In this document: piece after piece, positions 49,301 through 61,300 of the stretch
Position numbering within the stretch: the stretch's first letter is position 1
Layout: each line of letters opens with the position of its first letter
NCBI RefSeq assembly: GCF_029931775.1
Contig: NC_079312.1
Location: 132,107,872-132,171,871, forward strand
Reading direction: 5' to 3'
Length of the DNA: 64,000 nt
From: Euleptes europaea
Lineage: Eukaryota; Chordata; Lepidosauria; Squamata; Sphaerodactylidae
Position numbers and translations under genes: made by a program
The notes under the pieces: generated by a model
Seen by the model: only the letters and a program-made list of their open reading frames with translations
What the model was told of the DNA's origin: nothing
The model's database searches: none

Positions 49301-52300
49301 ACACCGGGTGCACCCCTTGTAAGGATTTGGGTAGCTCCAGCTCTACCGTAACCTCATTGATAACTCTGGAGATAGAAAATGGGCCCACAAACCGTTGGCT
49401 CAATTTTTTACACGGGCGTAAAGACCTGAGGTTCTTAGTGGAAAGATACACCTTTTCTCCGACCCTCAATTCCCACTGAGGTGTTCTGTGTTTGTCTGCT
49501 TGTAGTTTGTACCTATCTTTAGCCTGTTCCAGGTTTTTTACAAGCCAGGGCCAAGTGTTCCTCACTGTGTGAGCCCATTTAGACACCTCGGGGGGATCGC
49601 CTTCTGGCGGGGTGGGTACAGCCCCTAATGGTCCAAAATCCATTCCATAAACTGCTTTGAATGGGCTCACCCCGGTTGCAGAGTGCACCGAGTTATTGTA
49701 GGCATATTCTGCCAGTGGCAGCAGATCAACCCAATTGTCTTGGTGATAATTAACAAAACAACGCAAATAACATTCCATCACCGCATTAACCCTTTCGGTC
49801 TGCCCATCCGTCTGGGGGTGATAGGCAGATGACAAACCCAACTGCACACCTACAATTCCTAAAAATGCTTTCCAGAACTTGGACACAAACACGGAGCCCC
49901 TGTCACTCAGGACCTTCCGTGGAAATCCGTGCAATTTGAATATGCAGTGCACAAACAAGCGAGCCAGTTTATGTGCAGATGGCATCCCTTCACACGGTAC
50001 GAGATGAACTTGCTTAGAGAAAAGATCCGTGATTACCCACAGGACAGTCTTCCCCTGACTGGATGGGAGGTCTGTTATGAAATCCATCCCAATCACTCGC
50101 CAGGGTGCCTCGGGAGTTTCTAGGGGCTTTAATAATCCCGGGGGTTTTCCCATCAAACGTTTACTAGTTGCGCACACAGGGCAGGATTTGATAAATACTT
50201 CGATGTCTTGGCGCATCCCAGGCCACCAAAACTGTCTTCTTATTAGGTGTAAGGATTTAGCAAACCCAAAATGTCCCCCTATTGTTGAACTGTGGCTCCG
50301 TTCCAATATCTCCCGCCTCAGTTCCCTGGGCACGTAATGTTTGTTCTTACAGATACCGTTTTTGTCCGTCATCTGGGACGGGATAGATTCTTCCTCCCGC
50401 TCCCGTTGAAGAGCCTCCCCCCACCTTTTCTTGACTACCTCCGGGAGGCTTTCTGGAACTGCCCAGAGGCGGGGAATGGCAACATCCGACCCCGGCAAGG
50501 GGGTGGGTACCGGCCCTTCAGCCTGGTCCCTTCGCTCTATTTGGGAGATTCCCCCCCCCTCCCCAGCGGTATTGGTTGAGAGTTCTCCGGGGACTGCTGG
50601 GGATGAGGAGGTGGGAGCGACCACTTCACGAGGGGAACTCGAACTCGAGTCCTGTGCCGCCGCGCGGCTTTGCGCTCTGGTCAGAACTCCTGCACTATTC
50701 CCCTCTGGAGTCAAACCCAGGTGTTCCCGTGTGAAAAGAGAACCCACCGGCCGCTCAACCTGACACTCATATTGCGGCATGCGAGACAGTCCGTCTGCTA
50801 AGCAGTTTTCTTTCCCAGGCATGTGTTTGATGGTAAAATTAAACTTAGAGAAGAAGGTAGACCAACGCACTTGTTTGGCTGACAGCTTCCGCTGACCCAA
50901 AATAGATTCGAGGTTGCGGTGATCAGTACATACCACAAAGGGCTCGGCAGTCCCCTCCAGGAACTGTCGCCAAACCGTGAGTGCATGTTTAATCGCCATT
51001 GCCTCTTTTTCCCCAATTGGCCAATTGAGTTCAGGGCCAGAGAACTTCTTAGAAAAATATGCGCAGGGTCTAAGCCTCCCTTGATCATCCCTCTGAAGGA
51101 GTGCGCCTCCCATCGCCTTGTCCGAGGCATCTACCTGTAAAGTGAATGGCCTGGAGCAATCTGGGTGCGCCAGAATGGGTTCAGAGGTAAAGCGCTCCTT
51201 AAGAGTTTCAAAAGCCGCCTGACACCTGGCGGTCCAAGGTACCTGGTATTGTGCAAAAGTGGCCCCTTGCCCCTTCCCTTTGGTTTTAAGCAAATCAGTA
51301 ATAGGCAAAGCTATTTGAGCGAAATCCTGAATAAAATTTCTATAAAAGTTCGCAAACCCCAAGAACTGCTGAACCTGTTTGCGAGTTCTGGGAGGTTCCC
51401 ATTCTAACACTGCCCTCACTTTCTCCGGATCCATGCTTAACCCTTGTGGCGAGATCACATAGCCCAAAAACGACAATTGGTCCTGGTTGAATGCACATTT
51501 TGATAACTTAGCATACAAATGATTGTCCCTTAGACGACGCAACACCTCCCGCACCAATTCCCTGTGCTCTGCGGGATCCTTGGAGTAAATGAGCAAATCG
51601 TCTAAAAAAACTACCACACCTTTAAATAGGAGGTCATGTAGAATCTCATTAATTAATTGCATGAAGCACGAGGGCCCCCCAGACAGACCAAACGGCATGA
51701 CTAAAAATTCAAACAACCCATAACAACAAGAAAAGGCTGTCTTAGCTTCATCCCCCTCCTTGATCCGGACCCGGTAGTAGGCTTCCGCCAGGTCAATTTT
51801 CGAGAAAATACAACCCTCCTGTAACACACTCAGGAGGTCTGGGATTAAGGGAAGGGGGTAGGCATTAGTTTCAGTAATCGCGTTAAGCCCCCTATAGTCT
51901 ACACACAGTCTGAGATCAGATGTACCTTTCTTCTTCACAAAGAAGCAGGGAGAAGAAAATGCAGCTTTGGACGGTCGTATGAAGCCCCGCTCCAAGTTCT
52001 TGTCCAGAAATTCTCGCAGCACTGCTTTCTCTTGAGGACTCATGGCATAAACTCGGGCCTTGGACGGTTTAACGTCCTTAATCAGTTCGATGGCACAATC
52101 CGTAGTGCGATGAGGAGGCAATAAGTCACAGTCCGTCCCCTCAAATACATCTGCGAAATCACTATATTCTGGGGGCAACGTGGGTTCCTCCAAGGCAGCG
52201 GCGCTTCCCCCTTCGCCCCCGGGTAAATCATCCCGGCTGTGTTTTTCGCACTGAGGAGCTCCAAACACCACCCGCCTTTGTTCCCAGTCAATGCTCGGGT

Positions 52301-55300
52301 TATGTCCCGCCAACCAATTAACGCCGAGGACCACCGGGTAGGAAATCTTAGGCACTACCGTGAAGTGGATCTGTTCCCAGTGGTTTCCCACCCCCAGCCA
52401 CATCTTGCGAGTGTGCAAATGAACCGGCCCCCCCCGCAGGTCACTCCCATCCATTTGATGGAAATGTAAGGGTTGATCCAGTTCTCGAGTCCCAATTCTC
52501 AGACGTTCTACCACTGCCTGATCAATTAGGGTCCGGGAGCACCCGGAGTCCACGATAGCCACAACGGCCACCGGTTCCCCCCCTTGGGGATTTCGTAATA
52601 CAACAGGTATCAGCAATGTCTCTCCCTGGTCACTCACCCTACATGGAGCCGGTTTGGTTTCTTCCAAGGGTGCCCTCTGTGCCGGTTCCCTCACAGAAGG
52701 CCGTCCTCGTTTTTTGCCGGTGAGGGGCTTCGGAAGCTATCTCGGGTGCCACGATCCGATGAGGTTTCCGCTTGCAGGGCCGCCGCCCCCCGGCGACCGT
52801 TCGTCCCCTCCGCTCTCCTGTGCTCCAGGTTCCGAGGTGGTGTCGCCTCCCGCTCTTGTGTCGCCCTGTTGCTCGTCCCTTCTGACGGCGTGTTGGTACA
52901 TCTTGCTGCAAAATGACCCATCTTCCCACACTGAAGGCAAGCTCCCTCCCTGAACCGACGTGCCCTGTCGAGACTGTAGACTCCTCGATGTCTTCCCTCT
53001 CGCCTGGGACCTGCTGCGCTGTCCCCTCTCGTGGGCGGAATAGGGATCGTCTTCGAAGAACGATCCTTGGAGAACTGGAGGGTAAGCTTGCGGTTCTCCA
53101 CTAGAGCTGCCAAATTTACCCACTCTTCCACTGACTCTGGATCTCCCAAAGTCAAACAGCCATCCAGCACTTCCCACCGCAACCCTTCGCGGAAATGCTG
53201 GACCTTTGTGGCCTCACTCCACTCCCTTATCTTGCACGACAAAGATAAAAAGTCCTGTGCATACTCACTTACTGAGCGGGCTCCCTGCTTCAAACGACGC
53301 ATGGCAATCTTTGCTTTTTCCCCCCGGTGGGGGTCTTCGAACCGGCGTCGTAGAGCGCACAAGAACTCATCCAGGGATGCCAAAACTCGGGGCATAGTTT
53401 CCGCCGCTGTCACTGCCCACTCCACTGCCTCCTTCTCCAGCAGGCTGATCACATACCTGACCCGAGCTTCTTCCGAGGCAAAGGTCTCCCCCTGGTCCTT
53501 CATAAAGCCGGAGATTTGGAGTAAGAAGTGAGACAACTGTGAGCTGGACCCGTCGAAAGATACCTTCAGGTCTCTGGCCGTAGGGCGTCTGGGCGTGGGA
53601 GCCTCCCCAACAACGAGCGGTCCTGTAGTCGGCCGTGAACCCGTTTGGGATTGTTGCACGGGCTGTCCAAGCCCCCTCACTGCCCCTAGAACGGCTGCCA
53701 GGTCTCGCTGCAAGGTATCTAGCTGAGTCTGCAGGTCCCGATTCTGCAGAACGAGCATCTGATTCTGTCCGCGTATCAGAGTGGCCGCTTCTGCAGTGAG
53801 GGTCGGGGTGTGAGCGAGCGTGGGGTCCTTCCACCCTTCCCCTTCTCCATACCAAGCGGCCAGCGGTCCCCGGTAGAAGTCGCCTCCTGGTTCTGACGCT
53901 GCTCTCTGCCGCTGCCCGGTCTCCGAGAATCGGGGGGTCCACGTCGGCCTCCCAGGGACATCGGTAGGCCCGGGTGGGCGCTGCTCCGGGGTCGCTGCTC
54001 CTTGACCAACCTCAATATCAGCGGGAGTCTGCCGAAGCTCCTCTCCCGCGTTGAGCGGGGCCGAGGGTGGTGCCGACATCCTAATACTACTTCTAACCCG
54101 AAAACAAAAAAGGTTGGGATTGTAACGTACTGTCAGGTTCTAGGACTCCGTTGCTTCTCAGGAATCATCCACTTTACTCCAGACGTTAGCAGAGAGTTTA
54201 AAGTAGAATTTATTTGAAAGAAAGGGTACAGTAACCTATGAAACACAACGTTACAATGGCGCCAAATCATTTGGAGGGTATTCTTATAGAGTACACACAC
54301 TAGCATGTTTACAAGTAACATCTTTGAAATGCAAAACATCAGAGGTTCCCCAATACCAAGAGAGAGAATTCACACCTTAAGATCAGAGCAGGATTACAAT
54401 CAGGAAGTCACTTTGAAGTGGCGATCTCTCGAGCCTTTTGGCTGTTGCCTCTTCCTTCCCACGGGAAGGAGAGATGAAACGAAAGTCACCTCGCTATCCC
54501 GGGTCCGATTGCATGCCCTCGCTGACACTAGTACATGTTCTTCAAGTGTAGCCTCAATTTGGGCTGGGAAAAGAACTTTTCAAAACAGAAGACAAATTCA
54601 CCTATTCGTGCAGAATTCTACTTTCACGATCTCACCACCGGTTCCACAGACTGCAAAGTGGAAGGGAAACTCTGGCAAATATAACTGTGGCTCACCAGGC
54701 TGTCCACCACCTGCAACACCTCTGCTAAACAACACTAAGCAGACGTGATTGCTGCAGGGAAGAATTTCTTCACCACAGCCACAGCAGTGAACAACAGCAC
54801 AGAAAGCTGCAACTAGCCTGCTTCAGTGAGAGTCAGCCACAACCTACATCCTCTCACCTTCCACTTCACTGGAACTGGTCTCCCTAGTCCACAGAAACCC
54901 CCAGACAGGCGGAATCATGAGAAAGAATGCATGCAAACAACTGTACCAAAGGCCCATAGTCAGACATTCTCAAAAGATCACATCACTTTGTCTATATACC
55001 CACCCATTCCAGCAGACCTACCCAGGCACTTATATACCTGGTGTTTCTATAAGTTTGATTAGTCCTTTTATTAGTTAATCTAAGTTAAATTAATGTATAC
55101 ATGTCTTAGCAGAGCATAATCACTCAGATATTAAGAGTGGCATATGCCCTACATTAAACAACGGTCCGTGCACCGATGTTCTCCCCACCCCATACAAAAA
55201 TAAGAGAAATTTTCTGTTCCCATAAAAGTTACATTAAACCTCCAAAGCAAGACTCCACACAATACACACCCAGGTCCATGATTTTACTGCTCAACAAATA

Positions 55301-58300
55301 GTTGTGGGGTAGCAAACATCAGGGTTCCCGCCTCAGCACTGCCCCTTGCTCTGGTGCCGAGACAGGTCCAATAACAAAAACACAACCTCCTCCTCCCGGG
55401 AGTACAGGGTCTTAGGCAAAACAGCCCGATTAGTAACAGCAGCCTATAAAAAGGGCATCCAACAATAACAGAGTTGCCTGGGACATGAAAGCCGGAGCAG
55501 CTTCCGCACCCATTTCTCTCCAGAAAAGAAAGCCCCCTTCAGACTCTGCCAAGCTCTCAGATCTCCGGCGGCAGGGAAAGGCTATCCAAGCAGAAGCCAT
55601 TGCAGCATGGAGCCTCCACTGACTCCAGGCAAAGAAAAAAAAAAGAGAGAGAGAGAGAGAAAGAGAGATGAATGAAGGTTTATACTGGTGATGGGGAGCA
55701 AAATGTCATCCAGAATCAGCCACCCTAAACTGGGAAAAGGCAGCAGTGGCCTAGGAAGTTATGGCAATATGATCTCAGGCAAAAGAGGGCAAGAATTTGG
55801 AAAGGGATAAGGAAGGAATCGCTCGGTCCTATTTGACGCTTCTTCTAAAGAGCACATATGTATATTCCTATCCCTTCCAGAAGTATTGGGCAGTGTCTGC
55901 ACCAGCTGTTTTTCCTGGGGTATATCCCAAGAGCAGTTGGTGCAATCAGTACCTCATCCTGGGTGATGCTTACTCTCTCTCTCTTTTTAAAATGCAGAAC
56001 TGTGAATTTTGGTGCATTCCCAGTCCTCTAGTAATGTGCCAGACAGCACTGGCATTTGTAATAAAAGCACTGTATTTTCAGCACCTAAAGTTTGTCCACA
56101 TGTAGATTTCTCAGGTTTTTCACAGACTCACAAGCAAGCAGGGCTCCTAATACTTACATTAACTACTTCAAATGGAAGGCTGGGGCACTTATGAGTAGAT
56201 CTGCTTGCAGGCAGGAGTTCTGTTGACTCTGCTCTGAGTGATCAATCTACTCACTTGACACGACAGCCAAGGCTCGAGTGATTGATCTGTGGCTATTCCG
56301 CCATGTGGCCTACAAACTCACAGTACAAACAGAAGCATAGAATATATTAGGACAAGAAGAGATAGTTTGCTTAGGGCCAGACATTTAATATCAAATAATT
56401 CAATTATCTTAATGCATCACTTAAACAACCCTGCCGTATTTCTGTTTAGAGAGGAAGAGGTTCTCTCTCCAGGTCTCATGCATGTAGGTAAATATTCCTA
56501 ATCCCTCCCACACCTGACTCACATTTTCCAGACAGCAATCTGGGGTGGGATGGGAGAGAAGGAAATGTTCACCTCACAATTTGGCTACACCAAGGGAGGT
56601 CTGTCTCTGTCTTAAATCCAGGGCCGTCTAGCAATAAGGGTTTCACACTTGTAGAACATATGCACTTGGGCATGGCCAAGGCATTATATGTGCAGCCCAA
56701 AAGAGAGCTATATCAATAAAGTGTGGCGAATCTGTCTCTCGTAGTAGTCCAAATTGGATTTCATTTTCCTCGTGAGACTATGGTCAAAGATTTTACTGCA
56801 TCTTGATTAAAATTCCATAAGTTCACTTAAAATTGCTTTGTAGGCCTGATCTGGCATGTGGACCAAGGTCACAGAAAAGCAGTACAGATAACTGTCCATT
56901 TTCAGAATTTTAAATCAGTAGTTTTAATCAGAATCCCAGTTGTCCTGTTTCCCCTAAGCGTTCTCAGGGATCCACAGAAAACATTTTATTTTCTCATCTT
57001 CCCACCACGACAATCATGTGGGAATCTCAGAAAACGACCTGGGTGGCAGCTGTGGGCAAGATGGCCCAAAACAAGGAAAGATGGGAGGAGCCGCTTTCCA
57101 AATGAGTGGGAAAGTCGCCTGGTTCAAAGGCACAAGGGACCTTTCCACTGGCACTTCTGCTATTAATTAAAGTATCTTAAGCTGCTTTGAAGGAGGGGAA
57201 TAAAAGACACTGAACTGGCTGCTCCTCACCAAGATGACATTGCAACTCAAAAACAAAGGCACAGAGCCTTCTGTTCCAGCATGGAGGGGCTGCAACCACA
57301 TCTGAGCAGAGGCCAGACTCAGGTGCAAAGTGGCCTCCAGGCCTTTCTTTGCAGGATACGTTTACTGTACATATACACATAAAACATGCATTTGTTTCTC
57401 ATTTGCTGCACACAGTTCTCATGTCGCCTCTGAAGATACATGCTTCCGCTGCAGCAAAATGGCATTTTCCAGGGACTTGGTGATCAAGATCCAAAGATCT
57501 GCTTAGGTTCCTGCAAGGAACTTCTACAAGCCCAGTGGAATTCTTGATTTGCCCTCCAAATGTCTGGCTCCCCATGCTATATCACAGACTGTGTCTGAAA
57601 TCCCCTTTGGTTTCAAAGGCAGCATGCCATGCAGCAGGAGGTCTAGGGGTTAAGAAAAACAAGTCTGGAGCTTTCTTGGTCTCCCAGAAAGAGTTTCTTG
57701 GTTATTTAGAGCCTCAGAAATATATTGCACACTAGATAATGCGACATATCTGTCAGATAGGACATCTATTTGTTTCTGTGTTGGTCTGCAGTAGAATAGA
57801 TAGATCTGAATCCAGTAGCACATTAGAGACCAACGAGATGTTCGTGGTATGAGCTTTGGACAGTCAAAGCTCCCTTTGGTATCTGACGAAAGGAGATTTG
57901 ACTCTCGAAAGCTTAAACCCCAAACATCTTGCTGGTATTTAAGGTGCTACAGGACTCGAATCTAACCATTTCTGTTGTGACTGCCGTGTTTAATGTACTT
58001 CTGTAAGTGTTACATGCAGATGCTGGGCATTTTTGGTGAGGTAATTAAAAGAAAAAATACATCTTCTGCCTCCATCCCATTTGTGACTCTTTTCCATTTT
58101 AAAAACTTATCTGGAAGGGATATTTGATTACGACACATGAGCGATACATGATTTTGATACATACGCAAACTTTTTATGGAGCAGAAACACAGATAAAAAT
58201 GAAAGGGTAGACACGGAACTAAAACAAATGCTGAAGATTATCATCTCCCCAGTCACTGAAGCTACGCTGAATTGTTCCATGAATTCTGAGATGATGCATT

Positions 58301-61300
58301 TTTGGCTTTAAAAAAATCTTCAAAGTGTGCATGTTTCCTTTCTTGTGCTGGAGTACACATCTAACCTAATTAATAATAATAGGGGGGAAAGCAGCAGCAC
58401 AGTTATCTCCTCACAGCCAGAAAATCCCTCTCTTCAGGTTACATGTGGGTATAACAGCAGTGGAAAGGGATTTGCAAATACATCACACGAGAGCTAACAT
58501 GTCGTTGAACTCACTTGGATTCTCCAGATAGGCCTTTGGCAGAAGAAAATACAACCAACATGCCCGACCTGCAGAACCTTCAGCAATAAACACATACCCA
58601 TGCTGTAAAGCGAAGTAGGCCCAACCTATTCCCTTGGGTCAGGGGAAGGGGGCCAACATAAACACTGTGGCAATAAACACAGGTCTATTAGTAAACCACG
58701 CAGAGACAGACATGTTTTCAGGGGTAACCTAAGCTTCTTGGCAGGGGGGCTACAGCAAGGCACATGCATCAGGAAGGGGACAGGCCTAAAGCCTGGGGTG
58801 CCGGTAGCCTTGCTATTGGCTCCTTGTGCATCCAGTAATTCTGACAGCAGCTGCGCTTGTGTCTCATCCACATGGCCCAGCCAGGAAGAAATGGAATTTG
58901 GAAAGCTCCATTATAAACAACTTCAGAGGAGCTCTAATCCTTCTCTAATTCAATATGCCGCCTGAGAGGTTTTGACATACACTATGCAACCGGTTCCTGT
59001 TACACTCTGTATGACCCGTCAACCTCCAAATGACCGTTGGTTTATCATACCCTACAAATGACAGCTCTGGTCTTGCTAGTATTCCTCGGGCAAGAAAGCT
59101 CAGGCCAGTCAGTTTGTTGGCTCAGCCCTTTCTGCTCCACCCAACTGCACACACACAAAAATCAGAACCCCCGCTAGTTCAACTAAAACCCTTTTTGTGC
59201 AAGCAGTTCTTCCTCTTCTAAAAATCAATAGCACGGATTTTCAAGCCTCCTGAAACAGAGACAGACTGTTAACTTGGCAAGTGTGTACTCTTGGTCTGAG
59301 GCCCCAAGGGCATGCAGATCAAAAGAAAGAATGGGGGCGAGAAGAGGAAACAAGCCTGCGTGGTCCCATAATCAGGAGGAAAACTGTAGAGAAATTGGAA
59401 AATTAATCCCAAGAAAGGGGAAGAAGGGAAGGTCACTGCAGTGATGTTCAGCATTGATAACCAACACAAACGTCTTTGATTGCATTAAAAGGTCACCAGT
59501 GCCAGGAGCAAAGCTGCAACTCACTAAGACATACACACTTGCTTGAGGTGCAGGTATGATAGCAGAGCTCATATTTATATACTAATAGCAAAGTCGGCCA
59601 AATCTGGGGATTCTTAAATCTGGTGACTGGAGCTGTGAAAGGGGAAAAACAGATCTTTCTACAAATCTGAGAAGGGCCCCCAGATTTGCAGAAAAATGTG
59701 AAATCTAAAAAACCAAAAAACAGACTGAGTTAAAAAACAATAACCCAAAATGATAAATGGAGCACCTATAGTTTTAAGCAGATCAGTTGTAATTCCGGGA
59801 GATGTCTAGGTCTCACCTGGAGGTTGGCAACCCTAGGCATGGCAGCAACTACTGTGTGACTTGATATCAGCCAATTTTCAAAACTCAACTAGATCTAGCT
59901 GCTTGCTACTGCTCAACAGCAGGCACCCTGTGAAAGCCAGTGTGGTGTAATGGTTAGAACAGAGTAATGTCTGGGGGACCCAGGTTCAAATCCCCAACTA
60001 GCTGTGGAAGCTCACAGGGAGATTTTGGGTCAGTCACATACTTTCAGCCTTACCTACCTCACAGTGTTGTGAGGATATAAAGAAGGTGAGAATAATGTAA
60101 GCTGCTTTGGTCCCTCTGTAGAGAAAGGCAGGGTAAAATAAATAATAAATATAGATGAAGATGGGAGGCAGATAAAAAGTAGCTTGGCAAATGGCTGAGA
60201 AGGAGAGAATGAAGCAGGGAAAGGGGGAGAGGATATGGAGATTGTCAGGAGGAGAGAAAGAGGAAATAGTGTGAAGAGGGGGATATAGGGGAAAGTGAGG
60301 TGCCACCCCACAAGTCCTCAAGGGTTCCCTACCATGCAAGTGGGCCTGGCCCAACTGGGCAACAGTTTTCCTAGGTAGAGGCTTCCAGGTGGGGTGGGAG
60401 AGGGAAAGCTTAAGACAGAGGGGCAGATAAAGGTAAGTTGGATATTGGGTGGGAAGGAAACAGCGTTACCAACTCCAAGTTAGGAAATACCTGGAGATTT
60501 TGGGGGGTGGAGCCTGGGGAGGGTGAGATTTGAGGAGGGGAGGGACTTCAGAAGAGTAAAATGCCATAGACTCCACCTTCCAAAGGCAAGTTGTAACTTG
60601 TCTAAAAGTGCCTACACTCAACAGGTAGTCCTCACAACATTTTGCAGCACAAGGGAGAGAAGACCACCTAGGTTGTGAAACTGCAGAGTCAATCTACTCT
60701 TACTTTAATAGAGAAGCCCACTAATAATTACTCAGATTCTTAAAAAAAGAAGAAGAAAAAAACAGCAACGTTTTTTGTGATAAAGAAAACAAATTAAACA
60801 GGACTGGGAAATATAACCATTACCTGAAAGAGGGTCAAACTGTCATCACTTAGGATGGATCTGGGAGGTGCAATAACTAAAGTAAAACACAGAAGTCTAA
60901 TTAGGAAGAGAACAAGCAAAACAACAACCCAAACCTGGTTTAGGAAAGAACTGGGGGGGGGGGGGAGAGAGAAATACATACACCAAGAGGCCTTACTGGC
61001 AATCACAATTAAAATTTGGACCTAGTATGTAATACCCTGCCCTGACCTGGATGGCCCAGGCTAGCCTGATCTCGTCTGATCTCAGAAGCTAAGCAGGGTC
61101 AGCCCTGGTTAGTATTTGGATGGGAGACCACCAAGGAATACCAGGGTTGCTGTGCAGAGGAAGGCACTGGCAAACCACCTCTGTTAGTCTCTTGCCATGA
61201 AAACCCCAAAAAGGGGTCGCCATAAGTCGGCTGCGACTTGACGGCACTTTACACACACACATGTAATACCCTCATCTAGGTAGCGGAAGAGACCATTTTT

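Larger units (their letters stand above)
48604..54532 (-). mobile_element. Ty3/Gypsy chromovirus of the Tf1/sushi group; looks whole
   Basis: Bounds: LTRs at 48609-49005 (3' LTR on this strand) and 54131-54527 (5' LTR), each 397 bp, starting TGTCAG and ending CTGACA, flanked by the perfect 5-bp duplication CTAGT (48604-48608 and 54528-54532). Inside, read on the minus strand: a 51-nt leader, gag (54079 to 52691), pol (52694 to 48972) and a polypurine tract. No breaks were seen in either long frame. The LTRs differ at about two positions, roughly 99.5% identity, so the insertion is recent, of the order of a few million years or less at usual vertebrate rates. The C-terminal chromodomain and the self-priming layout place it with sushi-type chromoviruses, the group from which PEG10 and the RTL genes derive. 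It lies in the same sense as ASPSCR1. Confidence 0.95.
31380..60823 (-). other. ASPSCR1 large intron (29.4 kb)
   Basis: Holds the Gypsy element, CR1 and L2 remnants and many SINEs, each listed separately. Stretches with nothing I can name: 31770-32690, 35320-36960, 38320-39680, 44120-46450, 46680-48600, 54535-57780 and 57970-59780. Flanking exons join in phase 0 to give LFQ-ANLF, so no coding exon needs to be inside. Confidence 0.65.

Noticed and set aside
61039-61130. 5S rRNA gene
   Set aside because: It diverges from 5S outside the promoter region, carries a BovB-like tail and has a target duplication, so it is a SINE.
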